Source: Limnohabitans sp. Rim8 (GTDB lineage Bacteria > Pseudomonadota > Gammaproteobacteria > Burkholderiales > Burkholderiaceae_C). From it: DNA of 12,115 nt. The stretch is from NCBI GenBank assembly GCA_945877725.1, contig CAMDXR010000065.1, positions 1 to 12,115 of the forward strand, in the 5' to 3' direction. A program made the translations under genes and the position numbers. Below, piece after piece: positions 7,519 through 12,115 of the stretch (its first letter is position 1; every line of letters starts with the position of its first letter). The notes under the pieces are model-generated. The model was not told where the DNA came from and ran no database searches. It worked only from the letters and a program-made list of their open reading frames with translations.

Positions 7519-7628
7519 GCTCGTTATCGGGTTCTCACCGTAAGCCAACTTTGAGGCTGACGTGATAATCTTGATCAGAACCGTTAGGCTTGCCTGATCG
7601 AACCGATTTCAACAATAAGGACCTTCAC

Positions 7629-8285
7629 ATGAGACTGATTCTCCTAGGCGCCCCTGGCGCCGGAAAAGGCACTCAAGCCACTTTCATCTGTCAAAAATAC
7701 AAAATTCCCCAAATCTCCACGGGTGACATGCTGCGCGCTGCGGTTAAAGCGGGCACCCCTCTGGGGCTGCAAGCCAAGGCCGTCATGGAGTCTGGCGGCC
7801 TGGTCAGCGACGACTTGATCATCAATTTGGTCAAAGAGCGCATTGCACAGGACGATTGCGCCAACGGTTTCCTGTTTGACGGTTTTCCCCGAACCATCCC
7901 CCAAGCCGATGCCATGAAAGCTGCGGGCGTCAAACTTGACTACGTGCTTGAAATCGATGTGCCTTTTGACGCCATCATTGAGCGCATGAGTGGCCGCCGT
8001 TCGCATCCCGCTTCCGGTCGCACCTACCATGTCAAGTTCAATCCACCCAAAGTTCAAGGTGTGGACGACGTGACGGGCGAACCCCTGGTTCAACGTGCCG
8101 ATGATCAAGAAGAGACCGTAAAAAAACGCCTCGACGTCTACAGCGCCCAAACCCGCCCCTTGGTGGATTACTACGCCAACTGGGCCAAGGCCGATGCAGG
8201 GTCTGCCCCCAAATACCGCGCCATCAGCGGCACGGGCAGCGTGGAAGACATCACGGCACGCGCTTTTTCGGCACTGGCCGAGTGA
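7629..8285 (+). CDS. adk: Adenylate kinase
   Basis: Interconverts ATP plus AMP and two ADP in the cytoplasm. The 218-residue protein begins at ATG 7629, 8 bases after the site AATAAGGA; longer in-frame starts upstream would add residues before the conserved MRLILLGAPGAGKGT and are rejected. The P-loop is GAPGAGKGT (7-15). The AMP site includes ISTGDMLRAAV, and FLFDGFPRT is the family signature. The LID domain (about 122-158, with GRTYHVKFNPPK and DDVTGEPLVQR) is of the long type and lacks zinc cysteines. A 110-base gap separates it from kdsB and holds two imperfect direct repeats (TGATCAGAACCG at 7572-7583, TGATCGAACCG at 7595-7605), so it may have its own promoter, although no clear -35/-10 pair was seen. 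Confidence 0.98.
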   Translation: MRLILLGAPGAGKGTQATFICQKYKIPQISTGDMLRAAVKAGTPLGLQAKAVMESGGLVSDDLIINLVKERIAQDDCANGFLFDGFPRTIPQADAMKAAGVKLDYVLEIDVPFDAIIERMSGRRSHPASGRTYHVKFNPPKVQGVDDVTGEPLVQRADDQEETVKKRLDVYSAQTRPLVDYYANWAKADAGSAPKYRAISGTGSVEDITARAFSALAE

Positions 8286-8321
8286 TCAAAATGCTGTGAG
8301 GCTTTCAGCTTCAGCCCCCTC

Positions 8322-8346
8322 AAAAGCCCCGATTCCGGGGCTTTTT
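8322..8346. terminator. Bidirectional Rho-independent terminator between adk and the asparaginase gene
   Basis: AAAAGCCCCG, a 4-base loop, then CGGGGCTTTT gives a 10-bp stem followed by T on the plus strand; the minus strand reads equally well. It lies 37 bases after adk and on the exit side of the convergent asparaginase gene, so it probably serves both. A second small stem (ACCGC, TTCAG, GCGGT at 8357-8371) follows. Confidence 0.88.
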
Positions 8347-8416
8347 AAATGGGCGAACCGCTTCAGGCGGTGTTTCTTTACTTTTGCGACTTGTTTGCCT
8401 GTACTTCAAAGGGCGC

Positions 8417-9394
8417 TTAAACGGCTTTCATGCGCTCAGACAGTAATTCGAGCATCAAACTGATTCGAGCTTTGACTGGACTCAGGCCCTCAACATCAGG
8501 CCAGCGCGTGGCATCCCCCACAATCTGACCCGTCAAGCAGCGTGTGCTCAAGCGAATACGAACCCCCTGTTTTTCGGCATCTAGTAAACCTTCTTCGATC
8601 GCATGGTGCACAGTGCCATTGCCCGTGCAGGCGACCACCAAACCATCAACCCCAGAGGCCACCAGCGCATCCACCCTGCGGCGACTGGCCCCTGCATGGC
8701 TGAGCAGCACCTCAACCACGGGCCATTCAAGGGGAAGGATTTGCAAAAAGGTGGGCAAAGAAACCTCTGCCAAATGCCGCTCCACGGACTTGCCAGCCCA
8801 GCGAACCCGGCCCGCCTCGACCCAAGCTGCCGGCCCTGCCTCACCGGAACTGAAGGCGTCTAGCCGATAAGGGTGGACCTTTTGCACCTGCCGGGCACTG
8901 TGGATCTGGCCCGCACAGACCACCCACGTTCCGGCACGCCCTCCATCACAGGCCAAGGTCAGGGCATCCATCAAATTCTGAGGGCCATCGGCCGCCAAAG
9001 CTGTGGCTGGACGCATGGCACAAGTCAAAATCAAAGACTTGGAAGGCTGCAGCACTTCGTGCAAAAACCAAGCGGTTTCCTCCAGCGTATCGGTCCCGTG
9101 CGTCACCACCACGCTCTGGACGTCGTCCTGCGACAACCAAAAATGACAGCGTGCAGCCAACAAATGCCATGTCACGCCATCCATGTCCTTGCTGTCGAGT
9201 TGCGCCACTTGCTCAAGCGCAAAAGGCCGCCCGGACAAGACCTGAGTCAAGCCGGGCAAAGCTGCCATCAACTGTTCAACACCCAGCTGCGCTGCGGTGT
9301 ACCCGACATGGTCGGAAGCTTGGGATGCCGTTCCGGCGATCGTGCCGCCTGTTCCCAAAATCACAATTTTTCCAGGTTTTTTCGTTTCAACCAC
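8417..9394 (-). CDS. L-asparaginase (type II-like sequence, no signal peptide)
   Basis: Hydrolyses asparagine to aspartate and ammonia, possibly with some glutaminase activity. From GTG at 9394 it has 325 residues. The nucleophile Thr18 lies in GTGGTIAG, and Ser68 in LDSKDM binds substrate. Thr101-Asp102 lie in VTHGTDTLEETA, and Lys172 follows in QVQKVHPYRLDAF. This is the Thr/Thr-Asp-Lys set of bacterial-type asparaginases. CAMRPATALAADGPQNL resembles the type II (AnsB) group, but no signal peptide precedes the catalytic domain, so a cytoplasmic enzyme is inferred. Two in-frame GTG codons are possible: 9400 leaves only 2 bases after AAAAGG, 9394 leaves 8, so 9394 is preferred. Its upstream region is the lexA operator. 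Confidence 0.92.
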   Translation of the reverse strand: MVETKKPGKIVILGTGGTIAGTASQASDHVGYTAAQLGVEQLMAALPGLTQVLSGRPFALEQVAQLDSKDMDGVTWHLLAARCHFWLSQDDVQSVVVTHGTDTLEETAWFLHEVLQPSKSLILTCAMRPATALAADGPQNLMDALTLACDGGRAGTWVVCAGQIHSARQVQKVHPYRLDAFSSGEAGPAAWVEAGRVRWAGKSVERHLAEVSLPTFLQILPLEWPVVEVLLSHAGASRRRVDALVASGVDGLVVACTGNGTVHHAIEEGLLDAEKQGVRIRLSTRCLTGQIVGDATRWPDVEGLSPVKARISLMLELLSERMKAV

Positions 9395-9423
9395 TTGCAC
9401 AACCTTTTAAACTGGTTAAAAAT
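9395..9423 (+). promoter_or_regulatory. Possible lexA promoter
   Basis: TTGCAC at 9395-9400 and TAAAAA or AAAAAT at 9417-9423 lie 16-17 bases apart just before lexA. The matches to sigma-70 hexamers are modest. The -10 region sits inside the first LexA box, as expected for a LexA-repressed promoter. Confidence 0.35.
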
Positions 9424-9427
9424 ACAG
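9412..9427 (+). promoter_or_regulatory. lexA: LexA box 1
   Basis: CTGG, eight bases (TTAAAAAT), ACAG matches the CTGT-N8-ACAG operator of proteobacterial LexA at 7 of 8 fixed positions, with an AT-rich centre. It lies 48 bases before the lexA start codon and just upstream of the asparaginase ribosome binding site on the other strand. Confidence 0.85.
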
Positions 9428-9430
9428 TCA

Positions 9431-9446
9431 CTGGATGAAAAAACAG
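9431..9446 (+). promoter_or_regulatory. lexA: LexA box 2
   Basis: CTGG, eight bases (ATGAAAAA), ACAG: the same 7 of 8 match and the same G variant as box 1. The two boxes are 19 bases apart centre to centre, similar to the tandem boxes of E. coli lexA. Autorepression of lexA is the straightforward reading. Confidence 0.82.
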
Positions 9447-9475
9447 CTCACCCATCCTTCTCAAGGAAACCCGCC

Positions 9476-10147
9476 ATGACCGACAGCCCCAAACTCACTG
9501 CACGGCAGCAAGAAATTCTGGAATTGATCCAGAACACCATTGCCAGCACTGGCGCACCGCCCACGCGGGCTGAAATCGCCAACGTGTTGGGCTTCAAATC
9601 AGCCAATGCCGCCGAAGAACACCTCAAGGCCTTGGCTCGCAAAGGCGCCATCGAACTGGTCAGCGGCACCTCCAGAGGCATACGCCTCAAGGGCAGCAAC
9701 CGCAACCACGCTCGCGCACCGTCCGATCTTTTAAGCCTCACCCTGCCCGGCCTCGGCCAATTGAGTTTGCCCTTGATCGGTCGCGTGGCCGCCGGGTCAC
9801 CTATTTTGGCGCAGGAACACATCGACCGAACTTACCAACTCGAAAGCACACTCTTTACAGAGCAACCCGACTATCTTTTGCGTGTCCGCGGCATGTCCAT
9901 GCGCGATGCGGGCATCATGGACGGTGACTTGTTGGCCGTCAAATCCACCAAAGAAGTTCGCAACGGCCAGATTGTGGTGGCTCGACTGGGCGATGAAGTC
10001 ACGGTTAAACGCCTGCGTAAAACCGCCACGGGCATCGAGTTATTGCCTGAAAACCCAGACTACTCGATCATCGTGGTCGACCCCGAGGAGCCTTTTGACA
10101 TCGAAGGTTTGGCCGTGGGCCTGATCCGCAACACCTTGTTGATGTAA
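9476..10147 (+). CDS. lexA: LexA repressor, SOS regulator and self-cleaving protease
   Basis: Represses DNA-damage genes and cleaves itself when RecA filaments form. The start ATG at 9476 has AAGGA 8 bases upstream and gives 223 residues. The N-terminal winged helix contains LTARQQEILELI and the recognition region PPTRAEIANVLGFKSANAAEEHL (about 28-50). The linker runs to about residue 95. The cleavage site is Ala106-Gly107 in GRVAAGSP, the catalytic Ser141 is in RGMSM, and the catalytic Lys178 is in EVTVKRL. All key residues are present. Two LexA boxes precede it and a large hairpin follows. No imuA/imuB or other damage gene follows it, although lexA-linked mutagenesis cassettes exist in many proteobacteria. 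Confidence 0.98.
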   Translation: MTDSPKLTARQQEILELIQNTIASTGAPPTRAEIANVLGFKSANAAEEHLKALARKGAIELVSGTSRGIRLKGSNRNHARAPSDLLSLTLPGLGQLSLPLIGRVAAGSPILAQEHIDRTYQLESTLFTEQPDYLLRVRGMSMRDAGIMDGDLLAVKSTKEVRNGQIVVARLGDEVTVKRLRKTATGIELLPENPDYSIIVVDPEEPFDIEGLAVGLIRNTLLM

Positions 10148-10154
10148 ACGACAC

Positions 10155-10220
10155 GCTTGTTGCATCAGGTGGCGGGCGCTGACAGATCGTTTCTGTCAGC
10201 CCTGATGCAACAAGCTTTTT
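10155..10220 (+). terminator. Long bulged hairpin with T tract after lexA
   Basis: The outer arms GCTTGTTGCATCAGG (10155-10169) and CCTGATGCAACAAGC (10201-10215) are perfect 15-base complements. Inside them GCTGACAGA (10178-10186) pairs perfectly with TCTGTCAGC (10192-10200) around a 5-base loop. The two stems stack directly on the right side, while 8 bases (10170-10177) bulge on the left. TTTTT follows at 10216-10220. Position 8 bases after the lexA stop and the T tract fit a terminator, though 24 paired bases with a bulge is more elaborate than usual. Confidence 0.75.
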
Positions 10221-10267
10221 CAGCAATCCTGCCTGTGTCCAACCTCAATGTTTTTGAAAGGTTTCAC

Positions 10268-10636
10268 ATGGGAATCGCTCTTCTTGGTCTTTCTGGCCTT
10301 TTTCAAGGCCTTACCAGTCTGACCGCCGTTACGGGTCTTATTGGCTTTAAACGCAACCCCCCTGTTGCCGTTACATCCAAACGATTGTCACCCTCCACCC
10401 GTCCCGTTTGGGGGCCGCGCAACGCCACTTGTTCATCTTCGGGTCTAAAAGCCAAACTTCAAACGCATGCCGTGAGGCCCAGCTTGGCCACGCCCTCCTT
10501 GCGAGTTTTGCGAGTGACCGAAAGTGGCCAACGGGTGACCGGTGCCGGACGCATGGTCATCTCTGGCCGCATGGCCGATGTTTGCGCAGAACTTGAGCGC
10601 TTAGCCGCCCTGGAGGCTGCTCAAGCCCGAATTTGA
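10268..10636 (+). CDS. Small protein of unknown function
   Basis: A 122-residue protein not recognised as any named family. The start ATG at 10268 has GAAAGG 7 bases upstream; an earlier in-frame ATG at 10205 lies within the hairpin arm and has no ribosome binding site. Residues 1-27 are hydrophobic and Gly/Leu/Thr-rich (MGIALLGLSGLFQGLTSL), ending at FKR; this could be a membrane anchor. Residues about 28-78 are Ser/Thr/Pro/Arg-rich and probably disordered. The last 44 residues form the best-structured part, with GRMVISGRMADVCAELERLAALEA looking like a strand followed by an amphipathic helix. It stands alone between two inverted-repeat structures. The good ribosome binding site and the ordered C-terminus support a real gene. 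Confidence 0.65.
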   Translation: MGIALLGLSGLFQGLTSLTAVTGLIGFKRNPPVAVTSKRLSPSTRPVWGPRNATCSSSGLKAKLQTHAVRPSLATPSLRVLRVTESGQRVTGAGRMVISGRMADVCAELERLAALEAAQARI

Positions 10637-10652
10637 TGCAAATCCTCTAGCA

Positions 10653-10674
10653 CGGCAACAGAATTCTGTTGCCG
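10653..10674. repeat. 22-base perfect palindrome
   Basis: CGGCAACAGAA is followed directly by its exact complement TTCTGTTGCCG. It lies 16 bases after the small gene and 20 before the dehydrogenase start. As RNA it would form a 9-bp stem with a 4-base loop. No T tract follows, so a simple terminator is less likely than an operator for a dimeric regulator; this is inference. Confidence 0.6.
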
Positions 10675-10682
10675 CGTCAAGG

Positions 10683-10706
10683 CACAATAGAGGGATGAAT
10701 ATTGTG
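10683..10706 (+). promoter_or_regulatory. Inverted repeat enclosing ribosome binding site and start codon
   Basis: CACAATA (10683-10689) and TATTGTG (10700-10706) are exact complements around a 10-base loop that contains GAGGG and the ATG of the dehydrogenase gene. In mRNA this would place the initiation signals in a hairpin loop. A regulatory effect is speculative. Confidence 0.35.
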
Positions 10707-11702
10707 ATTCTTGACGACTACCAAGACGCGGTTCGCAAACTCAACTGCGCATCCAAACTCGAGAACTTCCAGGCCAAGGTCTACACCAACACCGTCAAAG
10801 GCATTGGTCAATTGTCTGTACGCCTGAAGGATGCCGACGTCATTGTCTTGATTCGCGAACGCACCCATTTATCGCGTGCGCTCATTGAAAAGTTGCCAAA
10901 GCTGAAGTTAATTGCTCAAACCGGTCAGACAGGTGGTCACATCGATTTAGTGGCTTGCACGGAGCGTGGCGTGGCCGTCGCAGAGGGCATTGGCTCTCCG
11001 GTGGCACCGGCAGAACTGACTTGGGCCTTGATCATGGCCTCTGCTCGCAGATTGCCCCAGTACATTGGCAACCTGAAACACGGTGCATGGCAACAATCTG
11101 GCTTGAAAGCGGGCTCCATGCCTGCTAATTTTGGTTTGGGCACAGTGCTCAAAGGCAAAACATTGGGAATCTGGGGCTACGGAAAAATCGGCCAATTGGT
11201 GGCCGGTTATGGCAAGGCTTTTGGCATGGAAGTCGTCATTTTGGGCAGCGACGAATCCAGGGCCAAGGCCAGCCAACATGGTTTTCGGGCCGCAAGCAGT
11301 CGGGCCTCATTTTTTGCCGAATCAGATGTTTTGAGCGTTCATCTGCGTCTGAACGAAGCAACGGAGGGGATCGTTACCGGTGAAGACCTGAGCGGCATGA
11401 AACCCACCGCACTTTTCGTCAACACTTCGCGTGCCGAACTGGTCGAACCCAATGCCTTGATCGGAGCGCTCAATCGGGGTCGTCCTGGATTGGCGGCGGT
11501 CGACGTGTTCGAATCCGAACCCATTTTGCAAGGCTCGGCTTTGTTGCGACTAGAAAACTGCATTTGTACGCCCCATATCGGCTATGTCGAAAAGGACAGT
11601 TACGAGCTTTATTTCGGTGCTGCCTTTGACAACGTGGTCAACTTCATCAAAGGCACCCCCACCAACATCGTTAATCCGGGTGCGCTGCAGGTACGGCGCT
11701 GA
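10695..11702 (+). CDS. D-2-hydroxyacid dehydrogenase family protein
   Basis: An NAD(P)-dependent oxidoreductase of the SerA/D-lactate dehydrogenase family, 335 residues. The NAD-binding motif GIWGYGKIG lies at 158-166, with VVILGSDES at the end of the next strand. The catalytic triad is Arg246 (NTSRAELV), Glu275 (DVFESEP) and His294 (TPHIGYVE). The substrate-binding lobe includes IAQTGQTGGHIDL at 73-85. Substrate cannot be told from the sequence; candidates include phosphoglycerate-like and glyoxylate/hydroxypyruvate-like acids. The start ATG at 10695 is the family's usual N-terminus (MNIVILDDYQD), though the purine-rich AGAGGG abuts the ATG with no spacer, which is poor for initiation. It has no obvious partner genes. 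Confidence 0.92.
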   Translation: MNIVILDDYQDAVRKLNCASKLENFQAKVYTNTVKGIGQLSVRLKDADVIVLIRERTHLSRALIEKLPKLKLIAQTGQTGGHIDLVACTERGVAVAEGIGSPVAPAELTWALIMASARRLPQYIGNLKHGAWQQSGLKAGSMPANFGLGTVLKGKTLGIWGYGKIGQLVAGYGKAFGMEVVILGSDESRAKASQHGFRAASSRASFFAESDVLSVHLRLNEATEGIVTGEDLSGMKPTALFVNTSRAELVEPNALIGALNRGRPGLAAVDVFESEPILQGSALLRLENCICTPHIGYVEKDSYELYFGAAFDNVVNFIKGTPTNIVNPGALQVRR

Positions 11703-11933
11703 ACCTACAGTGGACGCCGTTCAATGACATGTTCATGGCGGCTCCTCCCGAAACGGCTCAAAAGCAATCCAGATACCCCTTGATTGGCCTGCCCCAAGGC
11801 CAAAGCCCCACCCCATGAACTCGGGCGATAATATTCAATGAAGAATCAGCGCTTTCGTCAGGGCTGCCCAACCAGACAGAAACACCCGCGAATCGGCTGA
11901 TTCATAGATTTTTGATTTACTTTTTAAATAAAA
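11703..11933. other. Spacer before the 3-hydroxyacyl-CoA dehydrogenase gene
   Basis: No gene is supported here. It holds a small hairpin (TTGGCCT at 11784-11790 with AGGCCAA at 11797-11803, no T tract) and a widely spaced 8-base inverted repeat (GAATCAGC at 11843-11850, GCTGATTC at 11896-11903). The last 30 bases are AT-rich. A GATAAT at 11827-11832 may be a -10 element, but no -35 was found. Confidence 0.5.
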
Positions 11934-12115
11934 ATGACCCTCTCATTTTCCAAAGTGGCCATCATCGGAGCCGGTGCCATGGGCCGTGGCATTGCTCAAA
12001 TTGCAGCACAAGCCGGCAGCCAGGTCTGGTTGTATGACATGCAGGCCGAAGCGATACAGAAGGCGCGCGATGCCGTGTTTCAGCAATGGGACAAATTACA
12101 AGAAAAAGGCCGCCT
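11934..12115 (+). CDS. 3-hydroxyacyl-CoA dehydrogenase, 5' part
   Basis: The first 60 residues are visible before the window ends. MTLSFSKVAIIGAGAMGRGIAQIAAQAG is followed by VWLYDMQAEAIQKARD. This carries the Rossmann motif GAGAMGRG (12-19), the acidic Asp at the end of the second strand and the helix pattern of the NAD-binding domain of HBDH, PaaH and FadB-type enzymes. These oxidise 3-hydroxyacyl-CoA in fatty acid or aromatic breakdown. Starting directly with the Rossmann domain argues for a stand-alone enzyme of the PaaH or HbdA kind instead of a FadB multifunctional protein. The start ATG at 11934 lacks a recognisable ribosome binding site; the leader is A/T-rich. Confidence 0.88.
   Translation, partial: MTLSFSKVAIIGAGAMGRGIAQIAAQAGSQVWLYDMQAEAIQKARDAVFQQWDKLQEKGR

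Noticed and set aside
8873..9475. Long in-frame upstream extension of lexA into the asparaginase gene
   Set aside because: The LexA family N-terminus begins at 9476 with a good ribosome binding site and the operator lies just before it; the extension is antisense to the asparaginase gene.
10155..10215. Integron attC site
   Set aside because: The one-sided bulge recalls attC folding, but the core sites GTTRRRY and RYYYAAC are absent and there is no integrase or cassette structure.

Overview
The window looks like ordinary chromosomal DNA of a beta-proteobacterium of the Burkholderiales, most probably a Comamonadaceae-type organism. The reasons are the fairly GC-rich coding DNA, an Fe-type SodB close to the proteobacterial type, a Trm112-like protein that has lost its zinc cysteines, and an exbB-exbD-lpxK-trm112-kdsB-adk gene order. 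The assignment rests on protein recall, not on a search. No transposase, integrase, tRNA, rRNA or CRISPR array was seen.

Layout: (1) 1-672, the 3' part of pyrD (+). (2) 731-4051, a leftward block of xseA, sodB and an FAD-dependent L-2-hydroxyglutarate oxidase-like gene, with a strong hairpin terminator between sodB and the oxidase gene. (3) 4052-4407, a 356-base divergent spacer with an AT-rich core, one perfect DnaA box and a near-match 12 bases before it. (4) 4408-8285, a rightward cluster: exbB and exbD (proton-driven energy transducer), lpxK and kdsB (lipid A and Kdo supply), a Trm112-like protein and adk, closed by a bidirectional terminator. (5) 8417-9394, a leftward L-asparaginase gene, divergent from lexA (9476-10147). 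Two tandem LexA boxes lie between them. (6) 10148-10694, a large bulged hairpin after lexA, a small unrecognised protein gene, and a 22-base perfect palindrome. (7) 10695-11702, a D-2-hydroxyacid dehydrogenase, then a 231-base spacer and the start of a 3-hydroxyacyl-CoA dehydrogenase cut by the window end.

The coding content is mainly housekeeping: pyrimidine synthesis, superoxide defence, DNA repair and SOS control, envelope biogenesis and nucleotide balance. No novel multi-gene system was found. The least explained material is non-coding: the DnaA-box spacer, the divergent LexA-controlled spacer, and the two inverted-repeat structures that flank the small unknown gene.
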